From NCBI RefSeq assembly GCF_034366625.1, contig NZ_JAXMIH010000008.1:496001-560000 (forward strand): a stretch of 64,000 bases of DNA. Reading direction: 5' to 3'. Origin of the DNA: Prosthecobacter sp. Lineage in GTDB: Bacteria > Verrucomicrobiota > Verrucomicrobiia > Verrucomicrobiales > Verrucomicrobiaceae. Positions 16,873 through 24,566 of this stretch are shown piece by piece. The notes under the pieces were generated by a model. That model was not told the origin of the DNA. It ran no database searches and saw nothing but the letters and a program-made list of their open reading frames with translations. The position numbers and the translations under genes are program-made. The stretch's first letter is position 1. Each line of letters begins with the position of its first letter.

Positions 16873-18117
16873 TCACCTCAGCAGCATCGCACCCTTCTCC
16901 GCATCAAATCCTCTCTCCCACTTCGCCACGACGAGGGTGGCGACCGTGTTGCCCACGAGATTCGTCAAGGCGCGTGCCTCGGACATGAACCGGTCGATGC
17001 CGATGAGCATCGCCAGTCCGGCGACGGGGATGCCGGTGTCGATGGTGGAAAGCGTGGCCACCAGCGTGATGAAGCCCGCGCCCGTGACGCCCGCCGCGCC
17101 TTTGGAGGTCAGCAGCAGCACGCCGAGCAGCATGAGCTGCTGCCCGAGCGTCAGCGGTGTGTTCGTGGCCTGCGCGACGAACAACGCGGCGAGCGTGAGG
17201 TAGATGCAGGTGCCGTCGAGATTGAAGGAGTAGCCGGAAGGAATGACCACGCCGACCACGGACTTGTCGCAGCCGGCATTTTCGAGTTTTTTCATGAGCT
17301 GCGGCAGCGCGGTCTCGGAAGATGAGGTGCCGAGCACCAGCAGGATCTCGTCTTTGATGAACACGAGCACCTTCCACAGGCTGAAGCCGCAAAAACGGCA
17401 GATCAGGCCCAGCACCACGAAAACAAACAGCCCACAGGTCACATAGACACAGCCCAGCACCTTCGCGAGCTTCACCAGCGTGCCCGGGCCTTCTGACCCG
17501 ACCGTGTAGGCCATGGCGCCGAAGGCCGCGATGGGAGCCACTTTGGTGATCATCGCCACGAGCTTGAAAAACACCTCCCCGACCGCATGCAGCAGTTCCA
17601 GCACGATCTGGCCACGCTCCTGCATCTGGCACATCGCCACGGCGACGAGAATGGCGAGAAACAGGGCCGGCAGCACCGATTCGTCCGTGAACGCGCTCAC
17701 GAAGGTCTTCGGCACGATGTTCATCACAAAGGTGAGGGTGCTCGTGTCATGTGCCTTGTCGGCGAACTCACTGATCTTCGCGGTCTCTTTGGCCGAAGCC
17801 TCCAAGGGCATGCCCGCGCCGGGTTGGGCGATATTGGCCACCAGCAGGCCGATGATGAGCGCCAGCGTCGTCAGCACCTCAAAATAGACCAGCGCCTTCC
17901 AGCCGACGCGGCCCACGCGTTTCAGATCGCCCATGCTGGCGATGCCCGCGACCACGGTGCAGAAAATGATCGGCGCGATGAGCATCTTGATCGCCTTGAT
18001 GAAGATCGCCGCCAGCGGCTGCATCTTCGTGCCCGTTTCGGGGTAAAAAAGCCCCAGCAGCACGCCCAGAATGATCCCGATTAGCACCTGCACATAGAGA
18101 ATTTTCAGCCACTTCAT
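16873..18117 (-). CDS. dicarboxylate/amino acid:cation (Na+ or H+) symporter, DAACS family
   Basis: 414 aa from the ATG at 18117 (MKWLKILYVQVLIGIILG). The upstream extension lacks family character. The sequence has the SLC1/GltPh fold with about eight membrane helices and two hairpins. Signatures are the serine-rich GTSSSETALPQLM hairpin, PSGYSFNLDGT in TM7, and TSKGAAGVTGAGFI in the second hairpin. It imports C4-dicarboxylates or glutamate/aspartate across the inner membrane. The motifs fit DctA/GltP equally, so no gene symbol is given. It is divergent from leuC. Confidence 0.93.
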   Translation of the reverse strand: MKWLKILYVQVLIGIILGVLLGLFYPETGTKMQPLAAIFIKAIKMLIAPIIFCTVVAGIASMGDLKRVGRVGWKALVYFEVLTTLALIIGLLVANIAQPGAGMPLEASAKETAKISEFADKAHDTSTLTFVMNIVPKTFVSAFTDESVLPALFLAILVAVAMCQMQERGQIVLELLHAVGEVFFKLVAMITKVAPIAAFGAMAYTVGSEGPGTLVKLAKVLGCVYVTCGLFVFVVLGLICRFCGFSLWKVLVFIKDEILLVLGTSSSETALPQLMKKLENAGCDKSVVGVVIPSGYSFNLDGTCIYLTLAALFVAQATNTPLTLGQQLMLLGVLLLTSKGAAGVTGAGFITLVATLSTIDTGIPVAGLAMLIGIDRFMSEARALTNLVGNTVATLVVAKWERGFDAEKGAMLLR

Positions 18118-18223
18118 GGGCGCGGATGCTGGCAGGTTCGCGGCAAAAGCCAAGAGGCTTTCTTGCACCGTCCGCAGTGCGTGCTAGGCTCGCGGCCCTC
18201 CAAACCTCCAATTCGCACGCATC

Positions 18224-19639
18224 ATGGGCAAAACTCTCTTCGAAAAAGTCTGGGACTCGCACGTCGTCGGCACGCTCGCCAACGGCCAGGCACAGCTTCT
18301 CATCGACACGCATCTCGTCCATGAGGTCACCAGCCCTCAGGCATTCGGCATGCTGCGTGATTTGAACCTGAAAGTCGCCTACCCGCACCGCACCTTTGCC
18401 ACGGTCGATCACATCGTGCCCACCGACAGCCAGGTCTCGCCGTTTTCCGATCCGCTCGCCGAGGCGATGATCCAGGAACTGAACAAGAACGCCAAGGACT
18501 TCGGCATCACCTACTTCAGCCTCGCCAGCGGCAAGCAGGGCATCGTTCACGTCGTCGGTCCTGAGCAAGGCATCACCCAGCCCGGCACCACCATCGCCTG
18601 CGGCGACAGCCACACCGCCACGCACGGCGCTTTCGGTGCCATCGCCCTCGGCATCGGCACCACGCAGGTGCGCGACATCCTCGCCACGCAGACCATGGCC
18701 CTTGGCAAAATGAAGGTCCGCCGCATCAACGTGGACGGCCAGCTTCGCCCCGGCGTTTATGCCAAGGACGTGATCCTGCACATCATCCGCCTCCTCGGTG
18801 CAAACGGCGGCATCGGCTACGCCTACGAATACGGCGGCAGCCTCTTCGACGCGATGTCGATGGAAGAGCGCATGACCGTCTGCAACATGAGCATCGAAGG
18901 CGGTGCGCGCTGCGGTTACGTCAATCCTGACGAAAAGACCTTCGAATACCTTAAAGGCCGCCCGTATTCGCCGCAGGGAGATCAATGGCTCGACACCGTC
19001 GAGAAATGGCGTGCCGTCGCCACTGACGCGGACGCCGTGTATGACGACATCGTGAACATCAAGGCCGAAGACGTGCCGCCCACCGTCACCTGGGGCACCA
19101 GCCCGGACCAGGCCATCGCCGTCACCGAAAACGTGCCGACGCCTGAAAGCGCCACCACCGAGCCTGGACGCATCTCCATCCAGGACGCGCTCGATTACAT
19201 GAAGCTGCCTGCTGGCAAGCCCATCAAGGGCACCAAGATCGACGTCGCCTTCATCGGTTCCTGCACCAACGGTCGCCTCAGCGACTTCCGCGAAGTGGCG
19301 AAGTACATCAAGGGCCGCAAAGTCGCCGCTGGCGTCAAAGCCATCGCCGTTCCGGGATCGCAAATCGTCGATGTCCTCGCCCGTCAGGAAGGCCTCGACA
19401 AAATCTTCAGCGAAGCCGGCTTCGAATGGCGCGGCGCAGGCTGCTCCATGTGCCTCGCGATGAATCCCGACAAGCTCATCGGCGACCAGCTCTGCGCTTC
19501 GTCCTCGAACCGCAACTTCAAAGGCCGCCAAGGCAGCCCCACGGGCCGTACTGTCCTCATGAGCCCCGTCATGGTCGCCGCCGCCGCCCTCACCGGCAGC
19601 GTCGCTGATGCCCGCGAGGTGTTCTCGATTGCTGGCTGA
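18224..19639 (+). CDS. leuC: 3-isopropylmalate dehydratase large subunit
   Basis: 471 aa, the normal LeuC length. With LeuD it isomerises 2-isopropylmalate to 3-isopropylmalate in leucine synthesis. Visible motifs are [46 protein letters not shown], and the [4Fe-4S] ligands in [13 protein letters not shown] and [13 protein letters not shown]. The start [15 protein letters not shown] is typical. No leuD follows; the next gene is an unrelated hydrolase, so the small subunit must be encoded elsewhere. A short hairpin (AAAGCC/GGCTTT, about 18146-18161) lies upstream, but no leader peptide was recognised. Confidence 0.96.
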   Translation: MGKTLFEKVWDSHVVGTLANGQAQLLIDTHLVHEVTSPQAFGMLRDLNLKVAYPHRTFATVDHIVPTDSQVSPFSDPLAEAMIQELNKNAKDFGITYFSLASGKQGIVHVVGPEQGITQPGTTIACGDSHTATHGAFGAIALGIGTTQVRDILATQTMALGKMKVRRINVDGQLRPGVYAKDVILHIIRLLGANGGIGYAYEYGGSLFDAMSMEERMTVCNMSIEGGARCGYVNPDEKTFEYLKGRPYSPQGDQWLDTVEKWRAVATDADAVYDDIVNIKAEDVPPTVTWGTSPDQAIAVTENVPTPESATTEPGRISIQDALDYMKLPAGKPIKGTKIDVAFIGSCTNGRLSDFREVAKYIKGRKVAAGVKAIAVPGSQIVDVLARQEGLDKIFSEAGFEWRGAGCSMCLAMNPDKLIGDQLCASSSNRNFKGRQGSPTGRTVLMSPVMVAAAALTGSVADAREVFSIAG

Positions 19640-19644
19640 GTAGC

Positions 19645-19662
19645 GCGGGCAATCTTGCCCGC
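19645..19662. repeat. GCGGGCAA/TTGCCCGC palindrome after leuC
   Basis: GCGGGCAA (19645-19652) and TTGCCCGC (19655-19662) form a perfect 8-bp inverted repeat with a 2-nt centre, six bases after the leuC stop. Its core GCGGG...CCCGC and preceding AGC resemble the two longer repeats at 21881 and 23300. It may belong to the same class of intergenic palindromes. No T-run follows. Confidence 0.5.
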
Positions 19663-19676
19663 CTCCACGCATCGTC

Positions 19677-20768
19677 ATGCTCCCGGCGCTCTTCATCCTC
19701 GCCCTGTTGGCGCTGAACGCCTGGATCAAGCCGCCGACCCGCTGGCAGTGGATGCTGCAGCTCGTCACGCTCGAATTCGGTCATTGGCTCGCGCTGGTGG
19801 CTCTCATGTTGCTGTTTCCCGCATCGAACATGCAGGGCACGTTTGGCCTCATCGCCATGAGCCTGTGCGTTCCGCTGGCGCTGGTATTGATGATTCCTGC
19901 TTTTCAGGCTTCACGCATCGCTCGTGACCAAAGTTTGCACTTCTCCTGGCTGCGTCTGTGGCAGCCGTTTCACTTTGGCAGGTTCAAAGTGCGCCAAGAA
20001 CGCCGCACCTACTGGCAGGACGACGATACATCGCTCGACATGGTGATTCATCGACCTCTCGGAGCCGACAAACCGCTGCCTTGCCTGCTCATCGCCCATA
20101 GTGGCGGCTGGGACAGCGGCGATCCGGGTGAATTCGCCGGAGCGAATGCCGAAATCGCTTCACATGGCTACGTCGTGTGCAGTTTTGGCTACCGCCTCGC
20201 CCCGAAGCATCACTGGCCTGCACAGGCCGAGGACACACGCCGCGCTCTGGCCTGGATTCGCGATCACGTTGGCGAACTCGGTCTCGATCCCGAGCGAATC
20301 GTCCTCATGGGCCGTTCCGCAGGGGCGCAGATTGCCACCGCCTGCGCCTATAGCATGCCGGAACTCGCCGCCCGTGCCTGCATCGCCGTGTATGGCACAC
20401 CGAACATGCACCTCGCGCATGAATGGTCCGTGCCGAACGATCTGCTCAAATCACTCACGCTTGTCCGCCAATACATGGGCGGTGATCCCGATGAAGTGCC
20501 CGAAGCCTACCGCACCGCCTCCGCCACCGAGTTCATCGATCATCACAGCCTGCCCACACTTCTCATCCACGGCACACGCGATTCTCTCGTCGGTATCGGC
20601 CACAGCCGTCGCTTCACTCAGTTGCGTGCAGATCGCGACGATCATCACTTCCTCGAACTCCCCTGGGGCACCCACGGCACCGATTACTTCCCCTCCACAC
20701 CCGGCGGCCAGCTTTCCATCTCCGCCATCCTTCGCTTCATGGAACGATTCGTTCACGGGACTCCGTAA
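19677..20768 (+). CDS. membrane-anchored alpha/beta hydrolase (esterase/lipase type)
   Basis: 363 aa. The first 80 residues contain two to three hydrophobic helices (MLPALFILALLALNAW, HWLALVALMLLFP, VPLALVLMIPAF). The hydrolase domain begins near residue 115 with the oxyanion-hole block LLIAHSGGWDSG and FGYRLAPKHHWPAQAEDTRRAL. The nucleophile elbow is GRSAGAQIA. The acid is in LIHGTRDSLVGIG, and the histidine is probably in WGTHGTDYF. This matches hormone-sensitive-lipase-like esterases. The substrate is unknown. It is followed 9 bp later by the SGNH hydrolase gene, so the two may be co-expressed. Confidence 0.85.
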   Translation: MLPALFILALLALNAWIKPPTRWQWMLQLVTLEFGHWLALVALMLLFPASNMQGTFGLIAMSLCVPLALVLMIPAFQASRIARDQSLHFSWLRLWQPFHFGRFKVRQERRTYWQDDDTSLDMVIHRPLGADKPLPCLLIAHSGGWDSGDPGEFAGANAEIASHGYVVCSFGYRLAPKHHWPAQAEDTRRALAWIRDHVGELGLDPERIVLMGRSAGAQIATACAYSMPELAARACIAVYGTPNMHLAHEWSVPNDLLKSLTLVRQYMGGDPDEVPEAYRTASATEFIDHHSLPTLLIHGTRDSLVGIGHSRRFTQLRADRDDHHFLELPWGTHGTDYFPSTPGGQLSISAILRFMERFVHGTP

Positions 20769-20777
20769 TCGGAGGCC

Positions 20778-21878
20778 ATGAATCGACTCCTCAGTCTCGT
20801 CTTCCTCGCTTTTACGGCTTCTGTCTCCGCAGGAGATCTCCAGCTCACCCTCCCGCCCGTCGTTTATGCCACGCCGGACGTGCCGATGAGCATCTACCAC
20901 GACAACATCGTCCTCACCGAGACTCCCGAGTCCTATCGCTTCGAATTCACCTGCAAGCTCGGCACTAACGAACCCCGCCGCTGGACCATCACACCCACGG
21001 ATCGCGATGTCGGCGATCACCCGCTCGCCATCACCGTCAAAGACGCCAGTGGAAAAATCTTGGAGCAGGGCAAGACCACGCTTCACATCTCGCCGCGCAA
21101 ATCCGCCTCCACCAAACCGCTGCGCCTCCTCATCCTCGGCGACAGCCTCACCAACGCGACCGTTTACCCGAACGAGATCGCCCGCCTGCTTGCCACGCCC
21201 GGCAATCCAAAGTTCACCCTGCTCGGCACGCACAAACCCGCAGGCGCGCAGCCCGGCGTCGCGCATGAAGGCTATGGCGGCTGGGCCTGGACCACCTTCC
21301 TCACCAAATTCACTCCGGAAGCCCCCGGCGTCACCGCCGGGCCGCTCGCCCGCAAGGCCACCAGCCCCTTCATCTTCCCAGCCAAGGATGGCAAAACCGG
21401 TGTCTTCGATTTGAACCGCTACTTCAAAGAGCATTGCGACAACCAGCCGCCGGATGTTGTCACCTTCCTCCTCGGCATCAACGACTGCTTCGGTGCCGAT
21501 CCCGCCAAGCCCGACGCCACCATCAACAGCGTCCTCGACAACGCCGACAAACTCCTAGCTGCGTTTCATAAAGCCGCGCCCAAAGCCATCCTCTCCGTCG
21601 GTTTGACCACGCCGCCGAATTCACGCCAGGAAGGCTTCACCGCCAACTACCAGGACAAATACCCGCGCTGGGGCTGGAAGCGCATCCAGCACCGCATCGT
21701 CCAGCTCATGCTCAAGCGCCTCTCCAACCGCGAACAAAACGGCATCCACCTCGTCCCCACCGAACTCAACCTCGACCCCGTCGATGGCTACCCCAACAAC
21801 AACGGGGTCCACCCCAACCCCGTCGGCTACGCCCAGATCGGCGCGAGCTTTTACTCGTGGATGAAGTCGAAGCTGTGA
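20778..21878 (+). CDS. secreted SGNH/GDSL hydrolase
   Basis: 366 aa. The signal peptide MNRLLSLVFLAFTASVSAG is cleaved near residue 18. A beta-rich region (about residues 20-110) is followed by the SGNH domain: block I LLILGDSLTNATVY, the Gly-containing block near HEGYGGWAW, block III LLGINDCFG, and block V GVHPNPVGYAQIG with the catalytic Asp/His-type end. It likely removes acyl groups from carbohydrate in the periplasm or outside. GGAGG stands only 2 bases before the ATG, too close for an ideal ribosome binding site. Confidence 0.88.
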   Translation: MNRLLSLVFLAFTASVSAGDLQLTLPPVVYATPDVPMSIYHDNIVLTETPESYRFEFTCKLGTNEPRRWTITPTDRDVGDHPLAITVKDASGKILEQGKTTLHISPRKSASTKPLRLLILGDSLTNATVYPNEIARLLATPGNPKFTLLGTHKPAGAQPGVAHEGYGGWAWTTFLTKFTPEAPGVTAGPLARKATSPFIFPAKDGKTGVFDLNRYFKEHCDNQPPDVVTFLLGINDCFGADPAKPDATINSVLDNADKLLAAFHKAAPKAILSVGLTTPPNSRQEGFTANYQDKYPRWGWKRIQHRIVQLMLKRLSNREQNGIHLVPTELNLDPVDGYPNNNGVHPNPVGYAQIGASFYSWMKSKL

Positions 21879-21880
21879 AC

Positions 21881-21912
21881 GGAGCGCGGGCCTCCGAGCC
21901 CGCAGCACTCCG
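21881..21912 (+). repeat. 32-bp palindromic intergenic repeat, copy A
   Basis: It starts GGAGCGCGGG and continues CTCCGAGCCCGC with a tail CAGCACTCCG; GCGGG and CCCGC arms form a small hairpin around the CTCCGA core. It matches the copy at 23300-23331 at 30 of 32 positions in the same orientation. It begins 2 bp after the SGNH hydrolase stop. Confidence 0.8.
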
Positions 21913-21972
21913 AGATGTTCTGGACAAGAGAGCTTCCAAGCTGCAAAAGGATTTTTCGAAGGAACTATCTTC

Positions 21973-22551
21973 GTGGCTGTGAAAATCTATAGCATATCAT
22001 CTGATTTGAATTGTTGGGCATTGCTTCCAACACAGCGTCAAATCTGGAAGAATCTAAAGCTCTTTCAGTTGGAAAACATGCGTCCAGATTGGGGTGACAT
22101 ATCCTTTTATGTTCGCGATCCCACATGTACACGAAAAGGCAATTTTCATTATCTGAGCTTGGGGTGTCTGGCCTATGACCGTCAAGTGGCGGAGAGCGAT
22201 CTGGGGGAGATTATCGAGCTTTCAGGAGAGGTGCTTCCTGCCACGTTGGATGGCACTAATGAAAGGTTTTATGTGTTCAATCCCACCGCTTGCTACAACT
22301 GTTTTGACCGTCGCAATAGCATAGCAGAATGGACACCAGACGGCACTGTGGCTGTCCAAGTTCAGAAATTCGTCTTCCATGCGGATCGGATCGGCGATTG
22401 CAACCTGTTCAAGATCCCTGAGATGAAACGAGTGGGTCTGTTTGCACTCGTTGGCCGCGATGATCCCGAAAACGAGTTCTACGCGCAATACCACGCCTTG
22501 GGCTTTACCGGCCTCAAGTTTGAAGAAGTCTGGAGTGATGAAGTGAGCTGA
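21973..22551 (+). CDS. Imm11/DUF1629-like protein, 192 aa
   Basis: 192 aa from a GTG at 21973 (MAVKIYSISSDL). It is soluble, with no signal. The pattern ERFYVFNPTACYNCFDRRNS, then VQVQKFVFHADRIGDCNLFKIP and the end HALGFTGLKFEEVWSDE, resembles the Imm11/DUF1629 family, thought to be immunity proteins of polymorphic toxins. Two features, lower GC than its neighbours and a position between two directly repeated 32-bp elements, suggest acquisition. No cognate toxin gene is seen. The family call is by memory of the pattern and is tentative. Confidence 0.7.
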   Translation: MAVKIYSISSDLNCWALLPTQRQIWKNLKLFQLENMRPDWGDISFYVRDPTCTRKGNFHYLSLGCLAYDRQVAESDLGEIIELSGEVLPATLDGTNERFYVFNPTACYNCFDRRNSIAEWTPDGTVAVQVQKFVFHADRIGDCNLFKIPEMKRVGLFALVGRDDPENEFYAQYHALGFTGLKFEEVWSDEVS

Positions 22552-22555
22552 GTGA

Positions 22556-23023
22556 TTAGTGACCTTCTCCGGCGAGACGAAGCACCTCGTCTCGAACAGC
22601 GCCTGAGAGATAAAAGCCTGCCAGAGACTCGAGGGCATCGATCAACGGTTTCACGCTTGGCAGCAGACCTTGCTCTTTGGCGAGGAGCAGCACGCCCATG
22701 AGGCCAATGACCGGCGTACCTTCTTGCTTGGCGAGACGGCGTCCATCCGAGTCATCAATCAGCAACCAGTCAGGATGAACTTCGAGTGCCAGGGCGATGG
22801 CTTCGGCTTCTCCTGCGTGAACAAGACGCTGATAGTCGCGTACGCGTTGCCCTTGCGAAACGGTCACTACTTCCAACCAGTCAGGCACCTCAGGATGAAA
22901 AGCCAGAAGTTCCGTCCATACTGCCGGTGGGATGATCACGCGCTCAAACAATGTGATCAGCAAATCTGTCCGCCCAATCGTGAGCAGGTTCGAGATCGCC
23001 GTGGTGTCCGAAACGACGATCAT
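22556..23023 (-). CDS. PIN-domain toxin, DUF3368 type
   Basis: 155 aa. The PIN fold begins VVSDTTAISNLL with acidic D6. A second acidic cluster lies in HAGEAEAIALAL (Glu/Glu), and LLIDDSDGRRLA gives the later aspartates that complete the metal site of an RNase. GLMGVLLLAKEQG and the helical C-terminus match DUF3368 toxins. Such toxins cleave RNA when not bound by antitoxin. Its ATG overlaps the stop of the upstream UPF0175 gene by 4 bp (ATGA), so the two are translationally coupled. Confidence 0.88.
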   Translation of the reverse strand: MIVVSDTTAISNLLTIGRTDLLITLFERVIIPPAVWTELLAFHPEVPDWLEVVTVSQGQRVRDYQRLVHAGEAEAIALALEVHPDWLLIDDSDGRRLAKQEGTPVIGLMGVLLLAKEQGLLPSVKPLIDALESLAGFYLSGAVRDEVLRLAGEGH

Positions 23024-23256
23024 GCCGCCTTTGCGTGGATTGCAGCCACATCTTCCGCCAGATCATCAAGCGAGTAGTCCATCGCCAGACGTCTTCCCGC
23101 CATCGCCTGCTGAAACTGCAGGCGTGAAAGTCCGGCAACCTCGGAAGCTCGGCCAAATCCGAGTTTCCCGCTGACGTACAGACCAAGCGCGAGACCAAGC
23201 CTGACGTCTTCGGCAGTCAGGGCAGCTTCGATAGGAGTTGGCAGGGTGACTTGCAT
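23020..23256 (-). CDS. UPF0175 family antitoxin
   Basis: 78 aa. LYVSGKLGFGRASEVAGLSRLQFQQAM is the UPF0175 core, a helix-turn-helix-like segment near residues 29-55, followed by RRLAMDYSLDDLAEDV. UPF0175 proteins are the usual partner of DUF3368 PIN toxins: they bind the toxin and their own promoter. It is the first gene of the two-gene leftward operon and overlaps the toxin gene by 4 bp. Autoregulation is expected from the family. No operator was clearly identified upstream. Confidence 0.87.
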   Translation of the reverse strand: MQVTLPTPIEAALTAEDVRLGLALGLYVSGKLGFGRASEVAGLSRLQFQQAMAGRRLAMDYSLDDLAEDVAAIHAKAA

Positions 23257-23299
23257 GGGGAAAGCCTATCACTCGACATTCGATGCGCAAGCTCCCAGC

Positions 23300-23331
23300 G
23301 GAGCGCGGGTCTCCGAGCCCGCAGCACCCCG
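23300..23331 (+). repeat. 32-bp palindromic intergenic repeat, copy B
   Basis: The same element as at 21881-21912, in the same orientation, differing at two positions (T for C after GGAGCGCGGG; C for T before the final CCG). It ends directly at the stop of the leftward enolase-superfamily gene at 23332. Together with copy A it brackets the Imm11-like gene and the toxin-antitoxin pair. Confidence 0.8.
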
Positions 23332-24558
23332 CTATTTCACCACACTCCGTCTCCACCCATTCACCCCTTCGCGGAACAACTCATCCTTCAACTTCGTTCC
23401 CAAGCCTGTTCCCGTCGGCAACTGCGCCTTGCCATTCGCGATCACCGGCAGCGTATCGACCAGCTTGTCATAGAACGAGCGAATGTGCGCCCGCACCGTC
23501 TCCTGGAAGACGACATTGGCCGATGAAGCGGCGAGATGCAGGCCACTGAACAGCGTGAGCGGACCGGTGCAGTCGTGAATCGTGGCGGGGACGTTGAAAG
23601 TCTGCGCCATGTCGATCACGCGCCGTGTTTCGCTGATGCCGCCGTTCCAGGTGGGATCGACCATGCAGTAATCACATGCCTGTGCTTGCAGCACGGCGAG
23701 GTACTCCTTCCGGCCAAGCAGCATCTCGCTCGCGGCGATGGGCAGCCCGCTTCTCCGGCGGAAATCGGCCAGCGTGGCGGCGTTATCGACACGCAGCACG
23801 TCTTCGAGCCACAGCGGCTTGATCTCACGCAGTGCCTCCGCGATCCGCTCCGCCGCTGGAAGCTGGAAAAAGGCGTGGCCTTCGATAGCGATGTCCATTT
23901 TCATGCCCACACGCTCGCGAATCTCGCGCAGCGGCTTCATCGCCTCCTCGACATCGGTCCACGAAATGTGCAGGCCGCCATTACGATGCGCCGCACGATC
24001 AAACGGCCAGAGCTTCATCGCCGTGATGCCTTCGGCGAGCAGTTCCTCCGCCAGATCACCGGCGGCGAAATGAGATGCCCAGTTGTCCTGTAGCGGGCCT
24101 TTGCTGCCGATGTCGCCATAACCCGGCCAGCCCGGATGACGTGGCACATCGCTCGTCCCCGCCAGCGCACCGTAGCTCGGTCCGCCGCTCGTGTTATAGA
24201 CCGGAATCGCATCACGCACCGGCCCGCCGAGCAGTCGATACACTGGCTGATTGCAGGCTTGGCCGAGAATATCCCAAAGCGCGAGATCAATGGCCGACAA
24301 CGCCCGCATCTCCGCGCCTGGATGCCCAAACGGCGTGCAGCGCTCATAAATAAAGCGCCAGTGCGCTTCGATGGCGAGCGCATCCGCGCCGAGCAGGCGT
24401 TCTGCCATCCAGTCATGAATCAACGCCGCGATGGCATGAGGCGTGTAATACGTCTCACCACAGCCGACAAAACCATCCTCGGTGTGAATGCGGACGAGCA
24501 GCAGGTTCGGCATGATGCCGGACGGAATGGCGGTTTCGATGGTGGTGATGCGTGACAT
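23332..24558 (-). CDS. mandelate racemase/muconate lactonizing enzyme family dehydratase
   Basis: 408 aa from the ATG at 24558 (MSRITTIETAIPSG). The enolase-superfamily capping domain comes first. The barrel carries ITAMKLWPFD, the metal ligands DIAIEGH, WLEDV and ASEML, and MVDPTWNGGISETRRVIDMAQ with a final IHDCTGPLTL. This resembles sugar-acid dehydratases (mannonate/galactonate type) within the family. The protein is cytoplasmic. It is 8 bp downstream of an Nramp-fold transporter gene, and a UxuA-like gene lies just beyond, so a sugar-acid pathway is likely. The exact sugar acid is not determined. Confidence 0.86.
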   Translation of the reverse strand: MSRITTIETAIPSGIMPNLLLVRIHTEDGFVGCGETYYTPHAIAALIHDWMAERLLGADALAIEAHWRFIYERCTPFGHPGAEMRALSAIDLALWDILGQACNQPVYRLLGGPVRDAIPVYNTSGGPSYGALAGTSDVPRHPGWPGYGDIGSKGPLQDNWASHFAAGDLAEELLAEGITAMKLWPFDRAAHRNGGLHISWTDVEEAMKPLREIRERVGMKMDIAIEGHAFFQLPAAERIAEALREIKPLWLEDVLRVDNAATLADFRRRSGLPIAASEMLLGRKEYLAVLQAQACDYCMVDPTWNGGISETRRVIDMAQTFNVPATIHDCTGPLTLFSGLHLAASSANVVFQETVRAHIRSFYDKLVDTLPVIANGKAQLPTGTGLGTKLKDELFREGVNGWRRSVVK

Positions 24559-24566
24559 GGCGTGGA

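Noticed and set aside
17879-19768. 629-codon frame on the minus strand opposite leuC
   Set aside because: It overlaps leuC, whose motifs are unambiguous, and the start of the dctA-like gene. No family features.
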